Shown: positions 1 through 8,536 of the stretch, in pieces
Numbering within the stretch: the first letter of the stretch is position 1
How the letters are laid out: the number at the start of each line of letters is the position of its first letter
Source: JAPOVO01 sp026708165
GTDB taxonomy: Bacteria; Chloroflexota; UBA11872; VXNJ01
Direction: 5' to 3'
Length of the DNA: 64,000 bases
Assembly: GCA_965208775.1 (NCBI GenBank)
Contig: OZ242360.1
Location: 372,001 to 436,000 of the forward strand
Made by a program: the position numbers and the translations under genes
Notes under the pieces: model-generated
What the model was told of the DNA's origin: nothing
Seen by the model: only the letters and a program-made list of their open reading frames with translations
The model's database searches: none

Positions 1-234
1 GAGGCCGCTGGTCAAGCCCAGGGTTGACGTGACACCATGAATCGCGAGAAAGACCAGAGCCGCCGAAAGGACGGTGCCGCCCAACTCGTCGCGTATGAAT
101 ACCGAAAGAAAGCTCAAGGTCGGCATCCAGCCCGCGCCGCCGAGGCTGAACAGGATCAGGAACGTCACGAACGGCCTGTTCAGTAAAGCTCTGGGGTCGG
201 GCCGCGCGGAACGCGCGCGGTCTGGGGAAGTCAT
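1..234 (-). CDS. MFS transporter, N-terminal part (runs off the window)
   Basis: Read on the minus strand from the ATG at 234, this frame stays open for 78 codons to the window edge. A charged, proline- and arginine-rich tail of about 20 residues is followed by LLNRPFVTFLILFSLGGAGW, a first membrane span, then a short loop (FIRDELGG) and a second hydrophobic stretch. This is the usual beginning of a major facilitator permease. The substrate cannot be told from this piece. The gene is divergent from the aconitase X genes, with about 200 nt between them that could hold both promoters. The family call is moderately sure; an unrelated multi-pass protein is possible. Confidence 0.55.
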   Translation of the reverse strand, partial: MTSPDRARSARPDPRALLNRPFVTFLILFSLGGAGWMPTLSFLSVFIRDELGGTVLSAALVFLAIHGVTSTLGLTSGL

Positions 235-434
235 GATGGTCTACGTTGCCGCATACGGACGTTACATGCAACCGACACACGCTAAATCAGTCAGTTCGCC
301 GCCTTCGTGATTTCCGGTGTTTCCCCATACCGCTATCCCTCTCATCGTGTCCGCGAAACTCGGAATCCACAACCCGTGCCGCATTTACGCGGCGCGATAT
401 CTCCAGCCATTCCAAATGAGAGAGCCGTAGTCAC

Positions 435-1676
435 ATCAAACTGACATCCCGAGAGCAGGCGCTGCTCGATGGAGTCCACGGCGAGGCCGCGCGCTGGGCA
501 ATCGAATTCCAGCTCGAACTCGGAGACTTCTTCGGGGCCGAAGACTTCGTACCGGTGAGGTCGGCGCACGTCGCCGCCGACGCCGAGGCGCTGCGCGACG
601 ACGGCATCGAGTTCATGAGCCGCCTGTGTTCGTTGGGAGCGCGATGCGCAATTCCCACGACCACGAATCCTCGGAGCGTCGATTTCGAGCGGGCGGCGGA
701 GGTGGGACAGCGGCCGGTCTGGTCCGAGCGAGAGCGTAGCATCGTAGATGCGTTCGACCGAATGGGCGCGCGGCGGTGCGATACGTGCATCAATTATCAG
801 ACGGTCGACAACCCGGTCTACGGAGAGCATTTGTCGTGGGGGGATACCGGGACGGTGATCTACGCCAACTCGGTCGCGGGCGCGCGGTCGAACTTCGAGG
901 CGGGGCCGGCGGCGGTGGCGGCGTCGATCACCGGAAGGGTTCCGCGTTACGGGTTTCATCTGTCCGAACACCGGCGAGCCACGATCCGCGTCGAGGTGAA
1001 AGACCGCCCGTCCCAGAGATCGGACTGGGGCGCTTTGGGATGTCTGATCGGCCGGCGCGTCAACGACTACTGGAAGGTCCCGGCGCTGGTCGGAGACGGA
1101 CTGCGCCCGTCGGCGGACGATCTAAAGCAGCTAGGCGCGGCAATGGCGAGCTACGGCTCGGTCGGGATGTTCCACATCGTCGGCGTTACGCCGGAAGCCA
1201 GGACCGAAGCCGAGGCGTTCGGCGGGATCGAGCCGGTCGAGAGCTTCGTGGTAAATCCGGGTGACATTGCGGGCGTATACGGCGGTTTTCAGGCGGACGT
1301 GGAGAAGCCGGACCTGGTCGTATTTTCCGCCCCGCAGCTTTCTCTAAACGAACTGGCGGAGCTGGCGTCGTTGTTCGAGGGAAACACCGTCAGCCCGGTC
1401 ACCCGCGTTTACGTGACCACGAGCGCGATGGTCAAGCGGGAAGCGGAGCGTCTCGGATACGCCGGCTCAATCGAGAAGTCCGGCGCGTGGCTGCTGACGG
1501 GCGTCTGCTTCTACCTGATGGCCCCCCACGAGCTGGCCGAGACGTTTGGCTACCGCACGCTGGTGACCGACTCGGCCAAGCTCGCCAACATCATCGCGGG
1601 CTACGGCTTCGATCCGGTGTTCCGGCCAACGAGCGTGTGCGTCGAGGCCGCGGTGACCGGCAAGATACCGTGGTGA
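435..1676 (+). CDS. Aconitase X large (catalytic) subunit, DUF521 family
   Basis: This is the large subunit of an AcnX-type dehydratase, a family including cis-3-hydroxyproline dehydratase and mevalonate 5-phosphate dehydratase. Homology starts at LTSREQALLDGVHGEAARWA, which matches the family N-terminus. Family landmarks follow: a CxxCINY cysteine motif, NPVYGEH, VIYANSVAGARSN, the VCFYLMAP cysteine, VTDSAKLA and SVCVEAAVTG. The three cysteines expected to hold the iron-sulfur cluster are present. The usual AWAESSAV segment reads SWGDTGTV, so this is a divergent member and its substrate is unknown. No ATG, GTG or TTG lies between the upstream stop at 417-419 and GTG 555, which would remove conserved residues. 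ATC 435 or CTG 441 are the start candidates; 435 is used here by homology. Confidence 0.82.
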   Translation: MKLTSREQALLDGVHGEAARWAIEFQLELGDFFGAEDFVPVRSAHVAADAEALRDDGIEFMSRLCSLGARCAIPTTTNPRSVDFERAAEVGQRPVWSERERSIVDAFDRMGARRCDTCINYQTVDNPVYGEHLSWGDTGTVIYANSVAGARSNFEAGPAAVAASITGRVPRYGFHLSEHRRATIRVEVKDRPSQRSDWGALGCLIGRRVNDYWKVPALVGDGLRPSADDLKQLGAAMASYGSVGMFHIVGVTPEARTEAEAFGGIEPVESFVVNPGDIAGVYGGFQADVEKPDLVVFSAPQLSLNELAELASLFEGNTVSPVTRVYVTTSAMVKREAERLGYAGSIEKSGAWLLTGVCFYLMAPHELAETFGYRTLVTDSAKLANIIAGYGFDPVFRPTSVCVEAAVTGKIPW

Positions 1677-2104
1677 ACCCGCGCTCCGGCGATCCCGACC
1701 TCTTGTTGACCGGAACGCCCGGATGCGGGCCAAAGGCCGAGGGACGGGCTTTGGTATCGCAGCACGGCTTCAGCGCGCGTTACGACCTGAATCGCGAGCA
1801 GGGAGTGTTCTCACGCAAAGAACACGACCTGTTTGGCGAAAGCGTTGTGGGCGTCATTCTCATAGCGCCGGTGTCCAAGGGAGGAGTCGCGACGTCCTGG
1901 ATGCTGCGCGAGATGGTCTCGCGCGGCGTCGCTCCGTTGGGGATCATCCTGCACTCGACCAATCCGGTGATCGTACAGGGAGCCATCCTTGCGGGAGTTC
2001 CAGTCATGCAAGGGCTGCTCCCGCCCGCGCACCAGGTCGTTAGAACCGGCGACTGGGTGAGAATGGACCCGGAAGGCGGGACGGTCGAGGTCTGGCGTCG
2101 GTAG
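1673..2104 (+). CDS. Aconitase X small (swivelling) subunit, DUF126 family
   Basis: This is the partner of the preceding gene and is expected to form the mobile domain closing over the dehydratase active site. The GTG at 1673 overlaps the upstream stop in a GTGA junction, implying translational coupling; the next codon upstream (1670) is also GTG. The 143-residue product has the family features TGTPGCGPKAEGRALV, FSRKEHDLFGESVVGVILI and a C-terminal GVPVMQG segment. The serine-rich active-site loop of the family (usually GRGSSS-like) reads SKGGVATSW, so one or more catalytic serines may be missing or moved. In many bacteria the two parts are fused; here they are separate, as in archaea. Confidence 0.8.
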   Translation: MNPRSGDPDLLLTGTPGCGPKAEGRALVSQHGFSARYDLNREQGVFSRKEHDLFGESVVGVILIAPVSKGGVATSWMLREMVSRGVAPLGIILHSTNPVIVQGAILAGVPVMQGLLPPAHQVVRTGDWVRMDPEGGTVEVWRR

Positions 2105-2161
2105 AGAATCCGGCTGCCGGGATGCTACGGCGCTAGGGAGATGCCGCCGGAACGAGATGGT

Positions 2162-2659
2162 TCAGTCCGCGGCGGTTCCGCCCACCTTCGCGTACCGCGA
2201 TCGATGGAAGACCAGCGGGAACTCGTCGGACGTGACCTTTGCCGACATCACTTTGCCAACAAACACCGTGTGGTCGCCGGAGCCGAGGCTGTCTTCGACC
2301 GAGCATTCGAGCTCCGCAACGGCTCCATCGAGCAGCGGGACTCCCAAGACCCCCACACGGTGATCAACGCCCACGAATCGATGTACGTCCACCTCGTCGT
2401 GATCGGCGAACTTGCTGGACAGCTCGCTCTGGTTCTCGGCAAGCACGCTAACCGAGAAGACCCCCGACTTCTCAATTACGGGGTGACACCCGGATTCCTT
2501 GGTGATGCAGATGAGGACCGTAGGGGGATTCAGCGAGACGGACGTGAAGGAGTTGACGGTCATCCCCCGCTTCTCCCCGCCGTGGGCCGACCCGACCACG
2601 GTCACGCCGGTCGGGAAGCTTCGCATTACGTCGCGAAAAGCGTCGGTGGGGCCGTCCAA
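2162..2659 (-). CDS. Flavin reductase-like (HpaC/ActVB type) protein
   Basis: The 165-residue product fits the flavin reductase-like domain over its whole length: FRDVMRSFPTGVTVV at the start, GMTVNSFTSVSLNPPTVLI, and a central Ser-Val-Leu-Ala-Glu stretch. Such proteins reduce FMN or FAD with NAD(P)H and pass it to a partner monooxygenase. No oxygenase is adjacent; the luciferase-like monooxygenase near 18 kb is one possible client, which is inference. Translation starts at a TTG (2659) behind a purine-rich AGGAAGAGG. It converges on the aconitase X genes with 57 nt between the stops. Confidence 0.85.
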   Translation of the reverse strand: MDGPTDAFRDVMRSFPTGVTVVGSAHGGEKRGMTVNSFTSVSLNPPTVLICITKESGCHPVIEKSGVFSVSVLAENQSELSSKFADHDEVDVHRFVGVDHRVGVLGVPLLDGAVAELECSVEDSLGSGDHTVFVGKVMSAKVTSDEFPLVFHRSRYAKVGGTAAD

Positions 2660-2981
2660 TCCAGAGTACCTCTTCCTGGCCGATTTCGTGTCGCGCCAAT
2701 TTCAACACAGACGAGCGCAAGCGTACCAGTTGAAATCAGGCTCACGTGATGTTTCCGGAAGGTCCGCGATCGGGATGAGGGGACGCTTCCATCGTCATTA
2801 CGAGCGCTTCTACCGGTTCGACAGGCTCACGGCAGGCGAGCTCCGCACAGGCTACAGCGAGGGAATCTTACGTACGTCTATCGGAGAGCAGATTCCACGG
2901 CTTGGCTCGGCACGACAGTACGGGGCGGCACGGAACGACGGTTCCGGCGCTCGGAGCGACGGCATCGGCGCGTGAAGAGCC
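2660..2981. other. Intergenic region, no gene recognised
   Basis: About 320 nt between the flavin reductase start and the acpP stop. Open frames here have no protein-like composition. Around 2800-2850 there is a stretch (TCGACAGGCTCACGGCAGGC) closely resembling the CGGCAAGCTCAGGGCAGGC tract near 21.3 kb, so it is probably a degraded copy of an interspersed repeat. No clear terminator was found. Confidence 0.5.
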
Positions 2982-3233
2982 CTAGCCGCCCGCCTCTTCG
3001 GCTTGACGCTTCTCGACGTAAGCAACAGCGTCGCCGACGGTTGAAATGCTCTGAGCGTCCTCGTCGGGAATAGCGAGGTCGTAGTGCTCTTCCAGCTCCA
3101 TTATCAACTCGACGAGATCGAGAGAGTCGGCGTTCAGATCGGCCTCGAACCGGGTTTCCGTCGTAATGCTGGACGCGTCAACTCCCTTGAGAGTTTTCGA
3201 GATTACCTCGACCACATCATCAAATACTGCCAA
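2982..3233 (-). CDS. acpP: Acyl carrier protein
   Basis: The 83-residue acidic protein carries growing fatty acyl chains on a 4'-phosphopantetheine arm. The attachment serine is S37 in the motif NADSLDLVEL, and the usual acidic helix II (ELIMELEEHYDLAIPDED) follows. Length and charge are typical. It lies on the same strand as bioY, accB and fabF upstream, with a 183-nt gap that may hold its own promoter. The C-terminal tail (EEAGG) is slightly longer than in E. coli. Confidence 0.95.
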   Translation of the reverse strand: MAVFDDVVEVISKTLKGVDASSITTETRFEADLNADSLDLVELIMELEEHYDLAIPDEDAQSISTVGDAVAYVEKRQAEEAGG

Positions 3234-3416
3234 AGCTCTCTCCTTGCGCTTCTAGGCGGGCCCGTGGCCTCGGTCGGAGGCTTGTATTTCTATGCGCCAT
3301 ACGGTTCATTCGCGTGAATCTAGGAAGCGCATGTTTACAGCGGTGATTGTACATATCAGATGGGTCTGCCCAAAATCAGCAACCGCATTATCGAGCCGCT
3401 TCCTCATCTTTGGGAC

Positions 3417-4007
3417 CTAACCGGATTTCCGCTGCCGCCCGACGAGATTCCAGGTCGACGGCAGGACCAGCGCGGCGATGACCAGCTTGATGATGTCGCC
3501 CGGTATGAACGGGAACATTCCCTTAGGCAGCGCGTCAGCGGCTCCGACAAAGTAGGCCAGCCAGGGCACGCCGAACAGATAGATGACGAATTCCGCCGCC
3601 AGCATAGCCGCGGCAGCAGTCCAGAATCGCCGGTCCCATCCGCGCTCGGCCAGCCACCCCACGACGTAGGCAGCCGCGACAAACCCGATCAGGTATCCGC
3701 CGGTGGGTCCGGAGAATGCGGCCCATCCCGAACCGCCGCCCGCGAAAAATGGGAGCCCGGAGCCGCCTTCAATCAGATACAGGATTATCGCGAGCGCGCC
3801 GCGGCGGCTCCCCAGCGCGGCGCCGATAAGCAGAACGCCAAGGGTCTGGCCAGTTATCGGTACCGGCGTGAACCAAAGCGGGATCGAAATCTGAGCGCAC
3901 AGCGCCAGCAACAGACTCCCGCCGACGACAAGGCCTGCGTCGCGGACGATCTTGTTTTCGTCCGCCAGAACCGCTGCGCCGCGACGTCCGGCCATACCCT
4001 TCAACAC
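3417..4007 (-). CDS. bioY: Biotin transporter substrate-binding (S) component BioY
   Basis: BioY proteins are the membrane-embedded S-component of ECF-type biotin uptake systems. The 196-residue product has about six hydrophobic segments and the family motifs FTPVPITGQTLGVLLIGAALG and PTGGYLIGF. The loop FIPGDIIKLVIA near residue 170 is also typical. It ends close to acpP and starts 12 nt downstream of the accB stop. This placement makes sense because AccB is the protein that carries biotin. No ECF ATPase or T-component lies nearby, so they would have to be supplied elsewhere, or BioY works alone. Confidence 0.93.
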   Translation of the reverse strand: MLKGMAGRRGAAVLADENKIVRDAGLVVGGSLLLALCAQISIPLWFTPVPITGQTLGVLLIGAALGSRRGALAIILYLIEGGSGLPFFAGGGSGWAAFSGPTGGYLIGFVAAAYVVGWLAERGWDRRFWTAAAAMLAAEFVIYLFGVPWLAYFVGAADALPKGMFPFIPGDIIKLVIAALVLPSTWNLVGRQRKSG

Positions 4008-4019
4008 TTGGCTGCTCCT

Positions 4020-4493
4020 CTAGGCATAGGTCGGTCCATTGGAACTGGACGTCGCGGCGTCTTGCGGTCTTATCAGCGAGACGGTGCCGCCTTCCTGAAC
4101 TTCTTCTCCATCCTGCACTATGAATCTGACGAGCTTGCCCGCCATGTGGGCCACGACCTCGTTGAATATCTTCATCGCTTCGACGACGCCGATGACCTGG
4201 CCTTCATGAACAACGTCGCCTTCAGAGACGAATGGCTCTCCACCCGGAATCGGCGCCCGGTAGAAGACGCCCGTCACGGGTGTGGCGATGTCGACAAGAC
4301 CAGCGCTTTCGTCGACAGCGGCCGGTTCGGGCACCGTCGCGGGTATCTCGCGCACTTTCCTGGGTCTGTCGACGACTCCCGCGCCTTTTCGAAGCCGGAT
4401 GCGCAGTCCGCGGTGCGTGACCTCGATCTCGCGCACGGCTGTATTGCGAACGCGGTCAAGGAGTGTCCGGGCGAGGGTTGCTAGTCCTGGCAT
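4020..4493 (-). CDS. accB: Biotin carboxyl carrier protein of acetyl-CoA carboxylase
   Basis: The 157-residue protein has a variable N-terminal part with an alanine/proline linker (about residues 50-72) and a C-terminal biotinyl domain. The biotin-accepting lysine is K108 in EAMKIFNEV. It shuttles the carboxyl group between biotin carboxylase and carboxyltransferase to make malonyl-CoA. It is followed by bioY and preceded by fabF on the same strand, so biotin uptake, malonyl-CoA formation and condensation are grouped. accC is not adjacent, unlike in many bacteria. Confidence 0.93.
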   Translation of the reverse strand: MPGLATLARTLLDRVRNTAVREIEVTHRGLRIRLRKGAGVVDRPRKVREIPATVPEPAAVDESAGLVDIATPVTGVFYRAPIPGGEPFVSEGDVVHEGQVIGVVEAMKIFNEVVAHMAGKLVRFIVQDGEEVQEGGTVSLIRPQDAATSSSNGPTYA

Positions 4494-4534
4494 CAGTCGC
4501 TGTCACCGGTCCAGCATGGAGTTTCCAACGCTTC

Positions 4535-5773
4535 CTAAGCCGAACGAAAGATCAGCGACGAATTCTGCCCGCCGAATCCAAAGCTGTTGCTCAGGACGGT
4601 CTCCAATCGCAGCTCCCGTGGAGATCCCGGAACATAGTCCAGATCGCATTTCGGATCAGGATTCTCATAGTTTGTGGTCGGCGGCACGACGCCATCCTGC
4701 AGCGCTTTGACGCAAATGATGGCTTCGGTCGAGCCAGCCGCTCCGATCAAGTGCCCCAGCATGGACTTGGTCGAGCTGACAGGAACGCTCCCGGCCCCAT
4801 TTCCGAATACCCGCTTCACCGCGGCGGTCTCGGCAATGTCGCCCAACGGCGTCGAAGTCCCATGGGCGTTGATATAGTCCACGTCCGAAGCGGCGACTCC
4901 CGCCGCGGCCAGCGCCCGCTCCATCGATTGGACGGCGCCGGCGCCATCGTCAGGCGGCGCAGTGATGTGAAATGCGTCGGCGCTTGCTCCGTAGCCTGTC
5001 AACCGGGCATGTATCCGCGCTCCCCGATTTCGAGCAAACTCCATGTCCTCCAGGATCAAGACTCCGGCGCCCTCGGACGGAACAAATCCATCGCGGAGGG
5101 CGTCGAACGGCCGCGAGGCCGACTCGGGATCGTCGTTACTTCCCGTGCTGAGCGCCCTTCCCTGGCAGAATCCCGCCAGACCGACCGGCGTAATCGCGGC
5201 TTCGGAGCCTCCGGCCACCATGGCCACCGCGTCACCTCTGGCGATAGCCTGAGCGGCTTCGCCAATTGCATGGGCTCCCGAAGCGCAAGCTGAAACATGC
5301 GCCATATTCGGACCAGTCGCGCCCACTTCGATAGCGACCTGGCCGGACGCCATGTTGGGAATCATCATCGGAATCAGAAACGGAGATACGCGCCGGTGGC
5401 CTCGATCTTTGAGGACCAGTGTTTGCTCGTAGAATGTGGTAATTCCGCCGATTCCGCTGCCGATATAGACGCCAACTCGATCTCGAAGCCCGTCGTCGAT
5501 ATCCAGTCCTGAATCTTCAAGCGCCTGTTTCGCGGCTACGATGCTGAACTGTACGTATCGATCCGTACGCCGCGCGAGCCGGCTTCCGACGGCCACGGCC
5601 GGATCGAAGTCGGGAACCTCACCGGCGATCTGGCACGGAAAACTCGAAGGATCGAAGATGGTTATCCGATCGATCCCCGACTTTCCCGCCAAAAGGCCTT
5701 GCCACATGGAGTCCACGCCTGCACCGAGCGGCGTCAAGGCGCCCATTCCAGTTATGGCGATATCGAATGCCAA
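4535..5773 (-). CDS. fabF: Beta-ketoacyl-ACP synthase II
   Basis: This enzyme condenses malonyl-ACP with acyl-ACP during fatty-acid elongation. The 412-residue product has the Cys-His-His triad: C163 in VSACASGAH, H304 in NAHGTSTPLGD and H341 in MLGHLIGAAG. The C-terminal NSFGFGGQNSSLIF glycine-rich loop is complete. The gene is divergent from fabH (224 nt apart) and leads the accB-bioY-acpP group on the minus strand. Confidence 0.96.
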   Translation of the reverse strand: MAFDIAITGMGALTPLGAGVDSMWQGLLAGKSGIDRITIFDPSSFPCQIAGEVPDFDPAVAVGSRLARRTDRYVQFSIVAAKQALEDSGLDIDDGLRDRVGVYIGSGIGGITTFYEQTLVLKDRGHRRVSPFLIPMMIPNMASGQVAIEVGATGPNMAHVSACASGAHAIGEAAQAIARGDAVAMVAGGSEAAITPVGLAGFCQGRALSTGSNDDPESASRPFDALRDGFVPSEGAGVLILEDMEFARNRGARIHARLTGYGASADAFHITAPPDDGAGAVQSMERALAAAGVAASDVDYINAHGTSTPLGDIAETAAVKRVFGNGAGSVPVSSTKSMLGHLIGAAGSTEAIICVKALQDGVVPPTTNYENPDPKCDLDYVPGSPRELRLETVLSNSFGFGGQNSSLIFRSA

Positions 5774-5859
5774 GGGCGGCTATCCAGTCCGGAGAATCAT
5801 CAACGCGACGGGCCGGATTGCAGACCGGCGAGAAACTTTGCTGAACCCGACAGCGTCAA

Positions 5860-5868
5860 ATTATATCA
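5860..5868 (-). promoter_or_regulatory. Possible extended -10 promoter for fabF
   Basis: On the minus strand this reads TGATATAAT, a perfect TATAAT preceded by a TGn extension, 87-95 nt upstream of the fabF start. No good -35 lies 16-18 nt further up, as extended -10 promoters allow. Support is by sequence only. Confidence 0.35.
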
Positions 5869-5997
5869 ACGGCGGAGTTCCTGCCTCGCAAGCATCATTG
5901 ATTTCTACCGCATATACTCTCGTGTCGCCGGCTGGCATGCTCCTCTAACAATGGCTGCGCCCAGTTTGAGCGCCGCTGTCCGCATCGGGGAGGAATC

Positions 5998-7056
5998 TTG
6001 GACCGATCCACCGTAATCACGGGTTGGGGCATGTCACTGCCGAACCAAGTGCGTACAAACAGAGACCTCGAACTAATCGTGGACACGACCGACGATTGGA
6101 TCCGCACACGCACCGGGATTCGCGAGCGCCGAATAGCCAGTGAGGATGAATCAACTTTCACTCTTGCGCTCGAAGCCTCGCAGCAGGCTTTCGAGACGGC
6201 GGATCTGAGTCCCGAAGATATCGAGATGATCATCGTTGCGACCCTTACGCCCGATTTCGGCTTTCCCGCCGTTTCGAATCTTCTTCAAGACGCCCTAGGC
6301 GCCACGAACGCCGCCGCCATCGACATCAATTCCGCTTGCACTGGATTCCTATCGGGACTCGCGCTGGCCGACGGCTTGATCGTCAGCGGTCATGTCGACA
6401 ACGTCTTGCTTGTCGGGGCGGAGACTATGTCTCGCGTCGTTGACTGGAGCGACCGTGCGACCTGCGTTCTCTTCGGCGACGCCGCCGGGGCTGCCGTTTT
6501 GCGGAAATCGGATTCTGGCGGGGGAGTTCTCAAGAGCGTGCTGGGCTCCGACGGCTCCGGCGCCATGTCGCTTTACCTTCGGGGCGGAGGCAGCCGCTAC
6601 CAGGCCAACGCGCAAACCATCGCGAACGGCGATCACTTCCTCAAGATGGACGGCCGCGAGGTTTACAGGTTCGCGGTAAAGGCCATGGTCGATTGCACCG
6701 TCGAGACAGCACGGCGGGCCGGGGTGCCGCTGGACGACTTCGACCTCTTCATTCCACACCAGGCCAACGTCAGGATCATCAACTCGGCGATCCGCGAGCT
6801 TGACCTCCCCGAGCGCAAGTTCTTCGTAAACGTGGACCGTTACGGCAACACATCCGCAGCCTCGATTCCCGTTGCGCTATGCGAGGCGATTGACGAGGGT
6901 CGGATCGAACCCGGCAGCAAGGTCATGATGGTCGCCTTCGGCGCGGGTCTGGCTTGGGCGGGAACAGCGCTGGAATGGACCGCTCCGGTACCCGACCGCA
7001 GCGTTGTCAGCGCGGGTGTCGGCGTCGGCGAGCGGTTGGGCGCCCTTCCCAGCTAG
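5998..7056 (+). CDS. fabH: Beta-ketoacyl-ACP synthase III
   Basis: FabH starts fatty-acid synthesis by condensing an acyl-CoA with malonyl-ACP. The Cys-His-Asn triad is visible as C114 (NSACTGFLSG), H254 (FIPHQANVRI) and N284 (RYGNTSAAS). The TTG start at 5998 is supported by a GGGGAGGA ribosome binding site just upstream and by alignment of the N-terminus with the family. The 352-residue length includes a C-terminal tail of about 25 residues beyond the thiolase fold. Divergent from fabF. Confidence 0.95.
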   Translation: MDRSTVITGWGMSLPNQVRTNRDLELIVDTTDDWIRTRTGIRERRIASEDESTFTLALEASQQAFETADLSPEDIEMIIVATLTPDFGFPAVSNLLQDALGATNAAAIDINSACTGFLSGLALADGLIVSGHVDNVLLVGAETMSRVVDWSDRATCVLFGDAAGAAVLRKSDSGGGVLKSVLGSDGSGAMSLYLRGGGSRYQANAQTIANGDHFLKMDGREVYRFAVKAMVDCTVETARRAGVPLDDFDLFIPHQANVRIINSAIRELDLPERKFFVNVDRYGNTSAASIPVALCEAIDEGRIEPGSKVMMVAFGAGLAWAGTALEWTAPVPDRSVVSAGVGVGERLGALPS

Positions 7057-7209
7057 GCTGAACGCCACGTAGGTATACCCAGCCTCGGGCCGGCGCCAAA
7101 GAGTTCTCGACGGCATATCCAAGGGCCTCAGAACGAAGAACCAGCCACGTACTCGATCGGGGACCTGAGCCCAGAAGCACCCGGCTCGTTTCTCCCATTT
7201 CCCTGGAAG

Positions 7210-7224
7210 CCGGATCAAGTCCGG
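7210..7224. repeat. Short palindromic interspersed repeat, copy 1
   Basis: The sequence CCGGATCAAGTCCGG, followed by CATGAC, sits between the convergent fabH and rsmG genes. An identical 15-mer occurs at 21394-21408, also intergenic. It is self-complementary around a short centre, like small REP-type elements. Confidence 0.5.
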
Positions 7225-7239
7225 CATGACCAATTGGCG

Positions 7240-7959
7240 CTACAGCGGGCGCTTGGCCGGCACGCCTGATCGCCGCGGATACCTGGACGGCGTCGGGGAG
7301 ACCTTTTCGTAGACGGCGAGGACGCGGTTCTGCCGCAAACCCGGCAAGCGGTACTCGACCGAAGCGCCGGCACTAGCGCCGAGCGCTGCCGCAGCGGGGT
7401 CCGATTGCGTGAGTGCCGCCGCCTGGTCCGCGGTCTTGTACAGAACCGATAGTCCCCCTACCCGCACCAGGGGCGCGCATAGCTCCAACGCGGGCGAGGC
7501 GGGCAGTACCGCCCGCGAGACGGCCAGATCGTACTGCTCCCTGTGCGTGGGATCGCGCCCCGCGTCCTCCGCCCGCGCAAGCGCGACGCGGACGTTGGCA
7601 ATGTCGAGCGCCTCAATAGTCTCTCTCAAGAAGACCCCTCTACGGGAAGACGATTCAAGCAGCACGACCGCCAGATCCGGTAAGGCAATCGCTATCGGCA
7701 GACCCGGCAGACCCGCTCCGGAGCCTACGTCAACGAGGCGGCCGCTACCGCCGGGAATGTGGGACTCGATGAGGGGGACGGCGGCCAGCGAGTCGGCGAG
7801 ATGAACTATGTCCAGTTCGGCCACCGTTGATTTTCCGATGAGACCTCGTGGGGCGGCCGTCTCGCGCAAGCGGTCGCCGTACGCCAAAAGGCGGTCAATC
7901 ACGTCGGGCGGTCGAGGCTCCACGCCCAGAGCACCGATTATTTGCTCAAGTCGAGTCAA
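7240..7959 (-). CDS. rsmG: 16S rRNA (guanine-527-N7) methyltransferase
   Basis: RsmG (GidB) methylates G527 of 16S rRNA using S-adenosylmethionine. The 239-residue product has the expected N-terminal helical part, then DVGSGAGLPGLPIAIALPD (SAM-binding loop, near residue 78) and the conserved ESSSRRGVFLRET stretch after it. The last 25 residues, rich in serine, proline and arginine, are a weakly conserved tail. It converges on fabH and stands alone; no parA/parB genes are adjacent. Confidence 0.93.
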   Translation of the reverse strand: MTRLEQIIGALGVEPRPPDVIDRLLAYGDRLRETAAPRGLIGKSTVAELDIVHLADSLAAVPLIESHIPGGSGRLVDVGSGAGLPGLPIAIALPDLAVVLLESSSRRGVFLRETIEALDIANVRVALARAEDAGRDPTHREQYDLAVSRAVLPASPALELCAPLVRVGGLSVLYKTADQAAALTQSDPAAAALGASAGASVEYRLPGLRQNRVLAVYEKVSPTPSRYPRRSGVPAKRPL

Positions 7960-8039
7960 AACTTCGAGTTCCCCCGGGCAAGATTCGGCGATGTAGTCTT
8001 TGATATATCACGGCGGAGACCAAAAACACCGAGGTTGAC

Positions 8040-8534
8040 TTGGATCGACTGTGGAGCCCCTGGCGCATGGAATGGATCGAGTCGGACACGCCGGGCGAGG
8101 ACGACTGCCCGTTCTGCATTACGCGCGAGGCCGCTCGCGAGCTTCCGGGACTCATCGTGGCAACGTCGGAACATTGCTATGCGACACTCAACCTTTACCC
8201 GTATAACGGCGGTCACATAATGATCCTGCCGTACCGTCATGTTGGGGATATCACCGATTTTCTGCCTGAAGAACAGGCGGACTTATTCGCCAACCTTCAG
8301 TCTGGAGTGACCGCTCTTCGATCGGCGATGAGCCCCAACGGGTTCAATATCGGGTTGAACCTAGGCTCCGCGGCAGGAGCAGGCGTTCCCGGCCACTTTC
8401 ACTTCCATATAGTCCCTCGCTGGGCAGGGGATACCAACTTCATGCCCGCGATAGGCCAGACGAAGGTCATGCCGGAGACGCTGGAGCAGACCAAGAGCCG
8501 CATCGTGGCGGCGTGGCCGCGCCAGCGCCAATAA
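8040..8534 (+). CDS. HIT family hydrolase (Ap4A/nucleotide phosphorylase-like)
   Basis: The 164-residue protein belongs to the histidine triad superfamily, enzymes that split nucleotide polyphosphates or nucleotide conjugates. The triad HxHxH is at residues 119-123 (GHFHFHIVPRW), and an N-terminal CPFC pair at 23-26 is typical of the bacterial Ap4A phosphorylase-like branch. The start is TTG at 8040 with GAGG upstream; MDRLWSPWRMEWI at the N-terminus matches the family well. It ends 2 nt from the convergent lepB stop. Confidence 0.9.
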   Translation: MDRLWSPWRMEWIESDTPGEDDCPFCITREAARELPGLIVATSEHCYATLNLYPYNGGHIMILPYRHVGDITDFLPEEQADLFANLQSGVTALRSAMSPNGFNIGLNLGSAAGAGVPGHFHFHIVPRWAGDTNFMPAIGQTKVMPETLEQTKSRIVAAWPRQRQ

Positions 8535-8536
8535 AC

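Noticed and set aside
74..310. Open plus-strand frame of 78 codons at the left edge
   Set aside because: Its product is basic and low in pattern, while the opposite strand reads as a clear membrane transporter start.
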